34,627 nucleotides of DNA from Cyanobacteria bacterium SZAS LIN-3 (GCA_018266215.1 JAFEAV010000071.1:1-34627); one strand, 5' to 3'. Positions 16,505 to 26,100 are shown, counted from the stretch's first letter. Program-made: numbers and translations. The notes: generated by a model from the letters alone, not told the origin.

Positions 16505-16627
16505 ATGGACGATCCTCAAAGTAGCATCTCGATCGAGAATTCCGACGAACCTCCCCAGTGGCCCGGCCACGAATTAATTGGCAATTTCCAGGTAAAAGAG
16601 GAGACGGACGCGCGCTGCGCCGTCTGA
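16505..16627 (+). CDS. 40-residue leader ORF upstream of the CorC-type gene
   Basis: An ATG at 16505 opens 40 codons (starting MDDPQSSISIENSDEPP, ending TDARCAV) and stops at TGA 16625-16627. The product is acidic, with no signal peptide or hydrophobic stretch. The frame equals that of the downstream CorC-type gene, whose TTG start follows after only two Phe codons. Both arms of a terminator hairpin lie inside the last eight codons, so a ribosome finishing this ORF would cover the hairpin. This suggests a regulatory leader peptide. The alternative is an N-terminal extension of the transporter cut off by an in-frame stop. The ribosome site is weak, so existence as a translated product is uncertain. 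Confidence 0.45.
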   Translation: MDDPQSSISIENSDEPPQWPGHELIGNFQVKEETDARCAV

Positions 16628-16635
16628 TTTTTTTT
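16602..16635 (+). terminator. Intrinsic terminator / attenuator before the CorC-type gene
   Basis: AGACGG plus CGC pairs with GCG plus CCGTCT, with one bulged A and a five-base loop, giving a nine-pair GC-rich stem. GA and then eight T residues (16628-16635) follow. This is a textbook Rho-independent terminator on the plus strand, but it sits between a promoter and the gene at 16634, so it would act as an attenuator. Confidence 0.65.
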
Positions 16636-18010
16636 GAGCATAGCCTGGATACCACTGCTGATCTTAGTTAATGCCTTCTTTGTGGCGGCTGAAATGGCGC
16701 TCGCCCGGGTGCGTCGCACACGCATCGATCAGATGGCCGAACGCGGCAACCTTTTTGCCAAGCGTGCCATTCCACACCTTGACGATCCCGAACGCTTCAT
16801 CTCCGCCTGTCAGCTGGGCATCACCATCGCCACCCTCTTATTGGGTGCCGCCGGTGAAGCAGCTCTGGCCGAAGATATGGCCGCCTGGTGCCGCAATATC
16901 GGCGGACAACTGGCGGTGCCCGAGCAGATTATCAAAACGATGGCACTGAGCTCATACATTTTTGCTTTTGCCTTCACTGCTTTTATCCAGACCATAGGCG
17001 GCGAATTGCTGCCCAAGATGCTGACATATTCGCGCGCCGAAAAAGTTTTGATCTGGGTGATTCTGCCCATGCACTTCTGGTGCGTGATTACCTCGCCTTT
17101 CCTCACTGTTCTTAAAGGCACCACATCCTTCTTATTGCGTCTAATGGGCGTCAAAGACGTCTCATCGGTTGAATCGGCGCACACTGAAGAAGAGCTGAAG
17201 GCGCTGGTTTCGGCCTCACACGATGAAGGCGTTCTGGAGCCTGAAGAAGAAGAGATGTTGCACAGCGTTTTTGATTTTTCAGACACAATCGCCAGCGAAG
17301 TTATGACCCCGCGCATAGATATGGTCTGCGTGCCGGCCACCTGCACAGTCAAAGAATTCGTCAATCTCGCTCTCAAACACGGACATTCAAGACTGCCGGT
17401 TTACGAAGAAGACATCGACAATATTTTTGGTGTCGTGCACATCAGAGACGGTCTGCGTGCGCTCGTGGAGCACAAAGAAAACTCCCAGGTGCGAGAGCTC
17501 TACCGCGGCATTTTGATTGTGCCCCAGAACAAAAATCTCAAGGACCTGCTGACCGAATTCAAAATCAGCAAAACTCACATGGCCGTGATCATGGACGAGT
17601 ACGGCGGCACCCAGGGCATAGTCACCCTCGAGGATCTGCTGGAAGAGCTGGTTGGAGACATCGCCGACGAGCACGAACTGGTGGAAGAATTTGTCATGCC
17701 GCAGGAAGACGGCTCAATTATTCTCGACGCCAAGCTCACTCTGTATGATTTCAACGAGCGCCTGGCCATGGATATTGAAGACGACGAGTTTAATACCATC
17801 GGCGGTCACGTTTTTGGTCAGCTCGGCCGCGAACCCAGCCCCGGCGATCAAATTGAAACGGACGACTTCATTTTGCGTATCGAAGAATCGGACAGACACC
17901 GGATCATCAAACTGCGCCTGATTCGCAAAGAAGGCAAGAAAAAAGATTCGCAGGAAGTACAGTCGCAGACACTGGGTGGCGGCAATAAGTCGATGGAAAC
18001 CAGTCACTAG
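16634..18010 (+). CDS. CorC/HlyC-family membrane protein with CNNM, CBS and CorC domains
   Basis: Members of this family are implicated in magnesium or cobalt efflux and ion homeostasis. The 458-residue protein begins with a CNNM transmembrane domain (LLILVNAFFVAAEMALARV, then ITIATLLLGAAGEAA, YIFAFAFTAFIQTIGGE and a fourth helix by about residue 165). A CBS pair follows at about 205-335 (VMTPRIDMVCVPA, HGHSRLPVYEED, MAVIMDEYGGTQGIVTLEDL). The CorC/HlyC domain is at about 350-440 (LYDFNERLAMDIEDDEFNTI). The only usable start is a TTG touching the T-run of the terminator, with no ribosome site; the family's first helix normally begins near here, so the protein appears full length. Translation may depend on reinitiation after the leader ORF (inference). 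Confidence 0.9.
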   Translation: MSIAWIPLLILVNAFFVAAEMALARVRRTRIDQMAERGNLFAKRAIPHLDDPERFISACQLGITIATLLLGAAGEAALAEDMAAWCRNIGGQLAVPEQIIKTMALSSYIFAFAFTAFIQTIGGELLPKMLTYSRAEKVLIWVILPMHFWCVITSPFLTVLKGTTSFLLRLMGVKDVSSVESAHTEEELKALVSASHDEGVLEPEEEEMLHSVFDFSDTIASEVMTPRIDMVCVPATCTVKEFVNLALKHGHSRLPVYEEDIDNIFGVVHIRDGLRALVEHKENSQVRELYRGILIVPQNKNLKDLLTEFKISKTHMAVIMDEYGGTQGIVTLEDLLEELVGDIADEHELVEEFVMPQEDGSIILDAKLTLYDFNERLAMDIEDDEFNTIGGHVFGQLGREPSPGDQIETDDFILRIEESDRHRIIKLRLIRKEGKKKDSQEVQSQTLGGGNKSMETSH

Positions 18011-18025
18011 CGGAAGTTTATTCAA

Positions 18026-18886
18026 GTGCTCAATCACACAAGAGAATCGCTCTTCCAAAGGGCTATCACTGTACGCACAAAAAAGAAACTGGGCCAGAAT
18101 TTTTTAGTCGAGCCCGGCACACTTGATCGCATCGTCGACACTCTCAACCTCTCCAGCGCCGACACGGTGCTGGAGATAGGCCCGGGCCTTGGCTTTTTGA
18201 CAGAGCGCCTGTGCGAGACCGGCGCGCGCGTTTATGCAGTAGAGCTGGATCGCGAATTGCTCGAGCCCTTAAATGCCCTCAACTATCCCAATCTCACGGT
18301 CATCCACGGAGACTTTCTGGAGTTTGACATCAACCAGATAAAAGCGGACAGCATCAAGGTTGTAGGCAATGTGCCCTATCAAATTACCACTCCCATCATC
18401 GCCCATGTCTTTGGCGAAATAGGCGAACCCTCCCCCTGGCAGTCCAAAATCACAAGCCTGACAATGACCGTGCAAATCGAGCTGGCCAGGCGCATCTGTG
18501 CTCCTCCGGGCATCAAGGATTACGGTCAGCTGACGCTTCTGGCGCAGTACTGCGCCCAGAGCCGAATACTTTTTAAGGTCGGCAACGAAGAATTTATCCC
18601 CAAGCCGGAAGTGCAATCAGCGGTCATCGAAATGACCAGACTGCACAAGCCGCCGGTCCAGGTTGAAGACCCGGCCTTTTTGCGCCGGGTGATTGTGGCC
18701 GGTTTTAAGGAACGGCGCAAAATGTTGAAAAACAATCTGAGTTTCACAAAATTGAGTGAAGCTGAAATCATCGCCCTATTTGCCGAGCTTGGCATATCGC
18801 CATCGGCCCGCGCCGAAAATCTCAGCCTGCCGCAATTTGCTAAAATTTCGCAAGCTCTGGCCATGCATAAAAGTCTTTCAATATGA
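18026..18886 (+). CDS. rsmA: 16S rRNA adenine dimethyltransferase RsmA (KsgA)
   Basis: RsmA dimethylates two adjacent adenines in the 3' helix of 16S rRNA during small-subunit assembly. The 286-residue protein shows KKKLGQNFLVEPGTLDRIVD at the start, SAM motif I (VLEIGPGLGFLTERL), the acidic ribose-binding strand YAVELDRELLEPL, HGDFLEFD, and the catalytic VGNVPYQITTPI (normally NLPY or NIPY). PKPEVQSAVIEM and FKERRKMLKNNL are typical of its C-terminal part. The start is a GTG with GGAAG nine bases upstream. It follows the CorC-type gene by 15 bases and overlaps ispE by four bases (ATGA), so these form an operon. Confidence 0.95.
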   Translation: MLNHTRESLFQRAITVRTKKKLGQNFLVEPGTLDRIVDTLNLSSADTVLEIGPGLGFLTERLCETGARVYAVELDRELLEPLNALNYPNLTVIHGDFLEFDINQIKADSIKVVGNVPYQITTPIIAHVFGEIGEPSPWQSKITSLTMTVQIELARRICAPPGIKDYGQLTLLAQYCAQSRILFKVGNEEFIPKPEVQSAVIEMTRLHKPPVQVEDPAFLRRVIVAGFKERRKMLKNNLSFTKLSEAEIIALFAELGISPSARAENLSLPQFAKISQALAMHKSLSI

Positions 18887-19971
18887 CCGACTGCACAACA
18901 ATCACAGTAAACTCTCCCGCCAAAGTCAATCTGACATTTGAAGTGCTGGGATTGTTGCCTGACGGCTACCATGAAGTGCGCACCCTGATGCAAAGCGTGA
19001 GTTTGTTTGATGAGCTCACTTTTGACATCAAGCCTGCCCGCGAACCTTCTCTTACAATCAGCCTGCAAAAAGGAAGCAACGCTCTCGCGGCGCAGCCCGG
19101 TTCGCCGGACGGCCAGTTTCCCCTGGGCGAAGGCAATCTCATTGCCCGGGCTCTGAGACTTTTCCTCAGCAGTATCGAGCGGCCACGGGTGCTCAAAGTG
19201 GACGTTGCTGTTCTGAAAAATGTACCGATAGGAGCCGGCCTCGCCGGGGGCTCCGGCAATGCGGCGGCCACACTGGTGGCACTGAATCAATATTTTGGCG
19301 GACCGCTGGACGGCCAGGAACTGACCGCCCTGGCTGCAAAACTCGGTGCCGATGTACCCTTTTGTTTGAAAGGGGGACGCTTGCTGGGCCTGGGCCGCGG
19401 CGATCAACTGACGGCAATAGACGAGGGCGGTGGTGCCGTCAACGAAGAAATAAGCGAAGACGAGATCGGCGGCGATGATACCCTGCATTTTGTCCTGGCC
19501 AAGGCCCGGCATCTGAGCCTGGCAACACCCTGGGTCTATCAGGCCTGGGATGAAAAAGCGGCGGCCAGGGAATTGATGTCGCTGGAGGAAAAAGTCAAAG
19601 ACCGCGGCATCGATGCGCTGCCCTGCGACTATGCCATCGCCAATCTGCAGAAGCACAATTTGAAGGAAGCTTTGCGTGTATTCGGCAATGACTTTGAACA
19701 GGTGGTCTTCCCGCACTACAAGCAACTGAAAGAGATCAAGACCAGATTTATAGCCAGTGGTGCCCTGGCCAGTCACATGACCGGCAGCGGACCGACTATC
19801 TATGCCGTAGCCGAAAGCGCCGAACACGCACGTGAGCTGATGAGCGAGTTTCGACGTCGCGAGGCGGCCGACACAAGTCTTGTCTGTGCCACCAAATTTG
19901 ATCAAGTGGATCTCTACGCCGTGCACTCGACGGAAGGCGGAGCCATGGTTGTGCAGGTAGAAAAGAAATAG
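18883..19971 (+). CDS. ispE: 4-diphosphocytidyl-2-C-methyl-D-erythritol kinase IspE
   Basis: IspE phosphorylates the 2-hydroxyl of CDP-methylerythritol with ATP in the MEP route to isoprenoid precursors. The 362-residue GHMP kinase has NSPAKVNLTFEVLGLLPDGY at the N-terminus, the ATP-binding loop PIGAGLAGGSGNAAATL, the catalytic Asp in LGADVPFCLKGG, and the C-terminal Gly-rich MTGSGPTIYAVAES. It is somewhat longer than the usual 280-310 residues; a charged insertion (VNEEISEDEIGGDD) follows the catalytic Asp region. The ATG overlaps the rsmA stop by four bases, indicating coupling. Confidence 0.94.
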   Translation: MTDCTTITVNSPAKVNLTFEVLGLLPDGYHEVRTLMQSVSLFDELTFDIKPAREPSLTISLQKGSNALAAQPGSPDGQFPLGEGNLIARALRLFLSSIERPRVLKVDVAVLKNVPIGAGLAGGSGNAAATLVALNQYFGGPLDGQELTALAAKLGADVPFCLKGGRLLGLGRGDQLTAIDEGGGAVNEEISEDEIGGDDTLHFVLAKARHLSLATPWVYQAWDEKAAARELMSLEEKVKDRGIDALPCDYAIANLQKHNLKEALRVFGNDFEQVVFPHYKQLKEIKTRFIASGALASHMTGSGPTIYAVAESAEHARELMSEFRRREAADTSLVCATKFDQVDLYAVHSTEGGAMVVQVEKK

Positions 19972-19991
19972 TACAGGTGGAGAAGAAACAG

Positions 19992-20666
19992 ATGCCTGCA
20001 CCGAAGAAAAAGCCGGTAGCCAAGCCAAAACTGGTCAGCGCAGCAGTGGCGGCCGAAGGTGTGGCCAGGCTGATCGAAACTTACCCCGACGCCGATTGCG
20101 AGCTGACCTTCGCCAGCGACTACCAGCTCCTGACTGCGGTCATACTCTCGGCCCAGTGCACCGATCAACAGGTCAATAAAGTGACGGCCAAACTCTACAA
20201 AGAGTTTCCCACGGCCCACGATCTGGCCGCCGCCGATATTGAAAGAATCAAAGAAATTATCAGGCCCACCGGCTACTTCAACGCCAAGGCCAAAAACATC
20301 CAGGCCTGTGCCCAGGCTCTTGTCACTAAATATGGTGGTGAGGTGCCGACTACCCTGGAAGAGCTGATTTTGCTGCCGGGTGTCGGACGCAAAACAGCCA
20401 ATGTCGTACTGGGCGTGGCTCATAATATTCCCGGCTGGACAGTGGACACCCACGTACAGCGGCTCACCAAGCGCCTCGGTTATACAAAAAACAGCGACCC
20501 CTACAAAATAGAGCTGGATTTGCAAAAACTGTTTCCCGCAAAAAAATTTGACTGGACAAAACTTTCAATCACCCTGATCTGGCACGGCAGACGCTGCTGT
20601 TTTGCACGCAAACCGGCCTGCACTCGCTGCCCGGTAGCATCAATCTGCCCCTCCAGCGAAGCATGA
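19992..20666 (+). CDS. nth: Endonuclease III (Nth), DNA glycosylase/AP lyase
   Basis: Endonuclease III removes oxidised pyrimidines and cuts the abasic site. The 224-residue protein has the helix-hairpin-helix LLPGVGRKTANVVLG with catalytic Lys134 and the following Asp152 in VDTHVQRL. The C-terminal iron-sulfur loop has Cys203-x6-Cys210-x2-Cys213-x5-Cys219. A basic, Lys- and Pro-rich tail of about 15 residues precedes the usual start. I chose the ATG at 19992 with GGAGAAG just upstream; a GTG five codons earlier is possible. It begins 20 bases after ispE and is probably last in, or close to the end of, that operon. Confidence 0.95.
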   Translation: MPAPKKKPVAKPKLVSAAVAAEGVARLIETYPDADCELTFASDYQLLTAVILSAQCTDQQVNKVTAKLYKEFPTAHDLAAADIERIKEIIRPTGYFNAKAKNIQACAQALVTKYGGEVPTTLEELILLPGVGRKTANVVLGVAHNIPGWTVDTHVQRLTKRLGYTKNSDPYKIELDLQKLFPAKKFDWTKLSITLIWHGRRCCFARKPACTRCPVASICPSSEA

Positions 20667-20685
20667 TTTTTAGCCGTTAGGCCTG

Positions 20686-20701
20686 TTACCCCCCGGGGTA
20701 A
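20686..20701. promoter_or_regulatory. Perfect inverted repeat between nth and the small membrane protein gene
   Basis: TTACCCC and GGGGTAA flank CC, a seven-base perfect dyad ending 3 bases before a possible GTG start and 9 before the ATG. There is no T-run, so it is not a terminator. It could be an operator or could hide the ribosome site. Confidence 0.35.
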
Positions 20702-20710
20702 ATAGTGCCT

Positions 20711-21166
20711 ATGAGCGAAGATGAAACCAAATTATCGGAAAATGAGAGCGCGCCGACAGCCACCGGCAGCGCCGAAAGTGGTTCTAACGGCGGCAGCGCG
20801 GACGGCGCAATCAAGGTAGAACGTCTGGGCTTTGGCGCCAACGTAAGCGAAGCCGCCAAGCATATTAAAAAGTCGGTCGATGCCCAGGGCGGCAAACTCA
20901 GGGCGTCCGATAAATTATCGGCTTTTCTGGTGCCCTGTACCAGCGTCGGTCTGATGGCGGCGGTACTGTGCGCCGGCTGGGCCCGCATGGCCATTTCCAT
21001 TATCTGTCTGGCTTCGCTGTTCTACTATATATTGGGACGCATCGGCATCATGCGCACGCTCAACGAGCGCCAGGCCGCCCTGGTATGGCATATCTTGCTC
21101 GGCACATTTTTGCTCGGCATAGTCTTCAGCTTTGTCTATCTGGAAATAGTCAATCGCGTTCGCTAG
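20711..21166 (+). CDS. Small membrane protein, unknown function
   Basis: From the ATG at 20711 the product is 151 residues; a GTG at 20705 is an alternative. The first 65 residues are hydrophilic and low in complexity (Ser, Glu, Gly), ending in a basic helix-like stretch (AAKHIKKSVDAQGGKLRAS). Three hydrophobic segments then fill residues about 70-90, 92-110 and 125-147 (LVWHILLGTFLLGIVFSFVY). I recognise no family. It follows nth by 44 bases on the same strand, across the inverted repeat at 20686-20701, and ends 12 bases from the convergent TolC-like gene. Confidence 0.68.
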   Translation: MSEDETKLSENESAPTATGSAESGSNGGSADGAIKVERLGFGANVSEAAKHIKKSVDAQGGKLRASDKLSAFLVPCTSVGLMAAVLCAGWARMAISIICLASLFYYILGRIGIMRTLNERQAALVWHILLGTFLLGIVFSFVYLEIVNRVR

Positions 21167-21178
21167 GTCGGACTTGAT

Positions 21179-23026
21179 TTAGATCTCGTGCTTGAGCGGT
21201 TGAGCTGCGGTGCAGGTATCGACGGTAAGGCAGCCGATAGCGTGCAACAGTTTCGTCTGTGAACTGTTGAAGTCTATGATGGCGTTGGCCTTGTCGATCA
21301 AAGCGTCGGTGTAGGTGTGCTGGGCATTGATTACATCGAGATAGGTGCCCACTCCCTCCTGGAAGCGCACATCCGCCAGGCGCAAACCTTCGGTGGCATA
21401 CTTGACGGCATCGGTGGTCTCAATAATCAAATTTTCCGCCGCCAGACTGTTCAAATAAGCGTCCCTCACCTGCTCGCAGATGCGATTAAGCTCGGTATTG
21501 AATTCCAGCTGTACTTTGCGGGCTTGCCAGCGACTGGCTTCCAGATTTGTCAGCTGGGTGGTGCCCAGTCCCCCCAGGCTCCAGTTAACATCAACGCCGA
21601 TCGAATAAAGAGAGCGAGTGGTAAAGCGGGCACCGGAGCTATTGCCGGAGGCGATGGGCAGGCCGGAGGCGCCGGTGATGCTGCCTATGGCGAGACTGCC
21701 GTTAGAGCCAACCGGGGTGGTGTTGCTGGTTTGATTGGAAATACTGGTGGCGTGAGAACCGGTGCCGATGATGCTGCCGTTCATGGTGATCTGGGGAAAA
21801 AAGGCAGCCCGAGCTACTTTCACAGCGTCCTTGGCGGCCAGACGCAGTTCTTCGTATTTTTTCAGTTCCGGTCTTTTATCAATGGCAATCTTGAGCAAAT
21901 CGTTGGGCTTGAGCGAAGCGTCGACAAGACGCTTTTTTGATACAAGTCTGTCTTTTATTTCCAGGTCGATTCCCTGGTCCTGATTTAAAACAGTCGCCAG
22001 TCGCACAGCGGCTTCGCGCCTGGAGATCTGCTGTTTAATCAGCTTCTGCCTGTCGGCGGAGAGTTGATATTTTGCCTGCAAAACATCGAGTTCGGTATTG
22101 ACTCCGTTATCAAATAAATCCTGATTGACCTGCACCAGCGCTTTGGAAACTTCCACGGCTTTGACTCGAATCTGCAAGAGCACGTCCTCGCGCACCAGAT
22201 TGTAGTAGTGCGAGGCCGAGTCCTGCAAAATGTCATTGACAGTGCCTTTAAAAGCATAGCGTGAGGCGCTGAAAGTGTGCTTTTGCTGCCGGGCCGTAAA
22301 TAAAATGGCGCCGCCTTCAAAGAGGGGCTGTGTAAAACTGTTGAGGGAGGTGAAGTATGGATTGCGAATCGGTATATAAAGACCGGCGGGGGAAACGTAG
22401 TTGCCGCGCAATCCCTGCATGGCCACACCATTGGTAATACTGGGCAGGAAACTAGTCAGGGCATTGTAGTACTGATAGCGGCTGACCTGCGACGTGGCCG
22501 CCGAGATCTTTATGGGCAGGTTGTTTGTCAGTGCACTGGTAAGGACATCACGCAATGAAATGCTACTGTCCTTATAGGCATCGAGCTGCAGCGGTGAGAG
22601 ATTTTTGTTGAGTGTAATCAACGCACTCAGCATCGGCGGTTTGACAAAAACATTATCCTGATCGACAAAGATGCTGCCACTACTTTTGGTGGCTTCTTCG
22701 GCGATGTCCTCAAGCCTGGCCCGGGCCTCTTTATCATCGGGACCAAGGCCGCGCAGTCGCGGCATAGCTTCGGGGGTAACGGGCATGGTGCTGCGATCAT
22801 TCAAGCCGGTGGAAGGACTGAGCGGCCGGCTCAGAGGAGAAGTGGTGGGCGTGGACGGCGGCAGCGGCTCCGACAGAGGGGAGAGAGGATAGGGCAGAGC
22901 CGGTCTTGTACCGTTCTTACTTTCGCCCTGAGCGCAGGCAAAATCTCCGGTCCAACCCAGAACAAGGGGCAGAACCAACAAGGCGCGACATATCGGCCTG
23001 GATTTCAAGAGACGAGTGCGGACCAA
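21179..23026 (-). CDS. TolC-like outer membrane efflux protein
   Basis: The 615-residue protein has a signal peptide (basic start, ALLVLPLVLGWTGDFACA). A Pro/Ser-rich linker follows to about residue 100, then two repeats of the outer-membrane efflux domain. Typical segments are SLRDVLTSALTNNLPIKISA, YYNLVREDVLLQIRVKAVEV, GVNTELDVLQAKYQLSADRQ and the second-repeat FQEGVGTYLDVINAQHTYTD. The start is a TTG with AGGA eight bases upstream; no ATG is in frame nearby. It is longer than E. coli TolC because of the Pro/Ser-rich N-terminal linker. It is divergent to the RND operon across about 90 bases, so it is very probably the outer membrane channel of that pump. Confidence 0.9.
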   Translation of the reverse strand: MVRTRLLKSRPICRALLVLPLVLGWTGDFACAQGESKNGTRPALPYPLSPLSEPLPPSTPTTSPLSRPLSPSTGLNDRSTMPVTPEAMPRLRGLGPDDKEARARLEDIAEEATKSSGSIFVDQDNVFVKPPMLSALITLNKNLSPLQLDAYKDSSISLRDVLTSALTNNLPIKISAATSQVSRYQYYNALTSFLPSITNGVAMQGLRGNYVSPAGLYIPIRNPYFTSLNSFTQPLFEGGAILFTARQQKHTFSASRYAFKGTVNDILQDSASHYYNLVREDVLLQIRVKAVEVSKALVQVNQDLFDNGVNTELDVLQAKYQLSADRQKLIKQQISRREAAVRLATVLNQDQGIDLEIKDRLVSKKRLVDASLKPNDLLKIAIDKRPELKKYEELRLAAKDAVKVARAAFFPQITMNGSIIGTGSHATSISNQTSNTTPVGSNGSLAIGSITGASGLPIASGNSSGARFTTRSLYSIGVDVNWSLGGLGTTQLTNLEASRWQARKVQLEFNTELNRICEQVRDAYLNSLAAENLIIETTDAVKYATEGLRLADVRFQEGVGTYLDVINAQHTYTDALIDKANAIIDFNSSQTKLLHAIGCLTVDTCTAAQPLKHEI

Positions 23027-23070
23027 GGCATTTGTCCTGATAGTACAAAGCTAAGCCTACAAACTAATCA

Positions 23071-23082
23071 TGCCAGTTGGCA
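23071..23082. promoter_or_regulatory. Palindrome in the divergent efflux promoter region
   Basis: TGCCA-GT-TGGCA is a perfect five-base dyad midway between the TolC-like and RND starts. Its place suits an operator controlling both sides. No regulator gene lies beside it and the promoter boxes here are weak. Confidence 0.3.
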
Positions 23083-23115
23083 ATGGTAAACTATTTAAAA
23101 ATTTGCGAGGCCCCG

Positions 23116-26100
23116 ATGTGGATCGTTCAGCTGGCTTTGCGCAAAGGCCACACCTTCGTAGTCCTGTCCATCGCCATCGTCATTTTTGGCGTGCTCTCAA
23201 TCGCCAAAATGGCGATCGATATTTTTCCGGTCATTGACTCGCCGGTCGTCAGCTGCGTCTGGACCTATGCCGGCCTTTCTCCCTATTACATGGCTTATCT
23301 GGTGACCACGCCGACCGAACGCGCGCTGACGAGCACCATTAACGGCATCGATCGGATGGAGTCGAATTCTCTCTCCGGCATGAGCATTATAAAAATATAT
23401 CTGCAGAAGGGCACCCCCATAGGTGAATCGGTAGCCATGGTGACATCGGTCGGCGCCGCCGTCATCCGGCAATTGCCCCGCGGCATAAGTCCTCCATTTG
23501 TCACCCAGTCCAGTGCCACCGATGTACCGGTGATGCAACTTGGTATCACCAGCAAAACCCTGGGCGAAGCCGAACTCTTCGACATTGCCAACAATGTCAT
23601 CAGGAGCCAGCTTGCCACAGTGCAGGGCGCAATCACGCCCTTCCCCTATGGCGGCAAATATCGTCAGGTTATGGTCGATATCGATCAACAAGCCCTGCGT
23701 GCCACCGGACTGTCAGCCTATGACGTCATGGAAGCGATCAAAAACCAGAATGTCATCGCCCCGGACGGCACGGCCAAATTCGGCGAATATGAATATGTCC
23801 TGGTCCTCAACAACATGGCGCAGACAATCGACAAACTCAATGCCATTCCCGTTAAGACCGAAAACGGCGCGGTGATTTTTGTCCGCGACGTGGCCTTCGT
23901 CCACGACGGCAATCAGCCCCAGCTCAACATAGTCAATCTCAACGGCAAGCGCGGCGTGCTCTTCAATATACTCAAGACCGGCGATGCCTCGACCCTGTCG
24001 GTAGTACAGAGAGTCAAGGAGATACTGCCAAGGCTGCGGGCGATAGTCCCTCCCGCCTGCAAGATCGATATAGTTACGGACCAGTCCGCCTTTGTGCGTG
24101 ATTGCGTCAGCGAAGTTGTAAAAGAGGCACTGACCGCCGGCGTCCTTACCGCCCTGATGATGCTGGCGCTTCTGGGCAGTTGGCGCAGCACTCTGATTGT
24201 GGCGACATCCATCCCCCTGGCCATTCTCTCATCCATAATCGGCCTCAATATCTGCGGTCAGACCATAAACAGTATGACTCTGGGCGGTCTGGCCCTGGCC
24301 GTGGGCATGCTTGTCGACGACGCCACGGTGGAAGTAGAAAATGTCCACCGCAATATGGCCATGGGCAAGGACATCATTACAGCCATTCTCGATGGCGCCC
24401 AGCAAGTGGCGCTGCCGGCGCTGGTTTCCACTCTTTCAATCTGTATCGTCTTTGTGCCCCTGCTTTTTTTGACCGAGCCTTCCAGGTCCCTTTTTGTACC
24501 GCTTGGCATGGCCGTTACTTTTGCCATGCTGGCATCTTATGGCCTTTCACGCACCGTGGTGCCGCTCATGTCCAAGACCCTCCTGGGGGCCGAGGGCAAT
24601 AAACACGAGAACGCGGACAGCGAAGTGCCACCAAACCCGGTGCTGGCTTTTTTCATCAATATACACCGCGCCATCGACAGCCGTTTTGAATATTTGCGCA
24701 CTCGTTACCACGGCATACTGGCTCTGGCGCTCGACCATCCCCGTCTGACCATGGGCACATTTCTCGGTTTCTACGCCTGTTCGCTCGCCCTCTTGCCCTT
24801 CATTGGTGAGGATTATTTCCCCATCATCGACGGCGGCCAGCTGCGCCTGCATGTCTGTGCCCATCCCGGTACGCGACTGGAAGAGACTGAACGTGTCTTC
24901 AAACGGGTAGAAAAAGCCATTTCCACCCTCGTGGACCGGGAAGGCGATCTGGAGGGCATATCGGATAATATCGGCCTGCCTGTAAGCGGCATAAATTTTG
25001 CCTACAGCGACAGTCAGACAATGAGCTCGGCCGATGGTGAGATACTCGTCTCACTGCAGGACAAGCGGCACCATCCAACGGTCTGGTACCAGAAAGAAGT
25101 GCGCAGTCTGATGCGCCGTGAATTTCCCGACCTCAGTTTTTATTTCCAACCCGGCGACATTGTCACGCAGATCCTCAATGCCGGTCTGCCTGCGCCAATT
25201 GATGTGCGCGTCCTGGGCTACAACAAACAGATTTTCCAGATAGCCTCAAAGCTCAAAAGTCAGATCGAAAAAATACCAGGCGCCTGCGATGTCTCCCTGC
25301 ATCAGGTAACCACCGCCCCGCACCTGGAATGGACGGTTGACCGGATCAAGGCTAAGGAGCTTGGCATCACGCAGGAAGACGTCTCTAATTCTTTTCTGAT
25401 TTCACTGGGCTCATCCTTCCAGACTAATCCAAATTTCTGGCTCAATCGCAACAGCGGCATCAATTACAATCTCGCCACGCAGGCACCGCAGCGAAGCCTC
25501 TCCGGCACAGGCGATTTGAACATGATGAACATCACGCCCAAGCAGCAGGTGCAAACAGCCGAAGAAGCGATGGAGGAAAAGAGCGGCGACCAGACGGCTG
25601 AAGAAGGGAAGACCTACGCCCCGCAGCTGTTGATGAATCTGGCCACATATGAAAGGAAAGCGACACCGGCGGTGGTCAGCCACCTCAATGTACAGCCGGT
25701 CTTCGATATATACGCCGACTGCCAGGACCGGGACCTGGGAGGGGTGGCGCGCGAAATAGTCAAATTGATCAAAACCCTGAAAGACAGTCATTTGCCGCGG
25801 GGAGTTTTTATATTTTTAGGGGGACAGGCCCTGAGTATGCTCAAAGCCTTCGTCGCCCTGCTGCTCGGCCTGATTTTTGCCCTCATCCTTGTCTATTTAC
25901 TGCTGGTCGTAAATTTCCAGTCCTGGACCGATCCGCTGATTATTCTCATGGCCATTCCCGGGGCGCTGTCCGGCATTTTATGGAGTCTCTTTATTACCCA
26001 GACGACCTTCAGCATCCCAGCATTGATGGGCACAATCATGACCATCGGCGTGGCCTCGGCCAACAGCATCCTCATGGTCAACTTCGCCCGGGGTGAACTG

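Noticed and set aside
18526..20028. A 500-codon open frame on the minus strand opposite rsmA and ispE
   Set aside because: It is exactly antisense to two well-supported enzymes, has unusual Gln/His/Cys-rich composition and no recognisable domain; it arises from the codon bias of the plus-strand genes.
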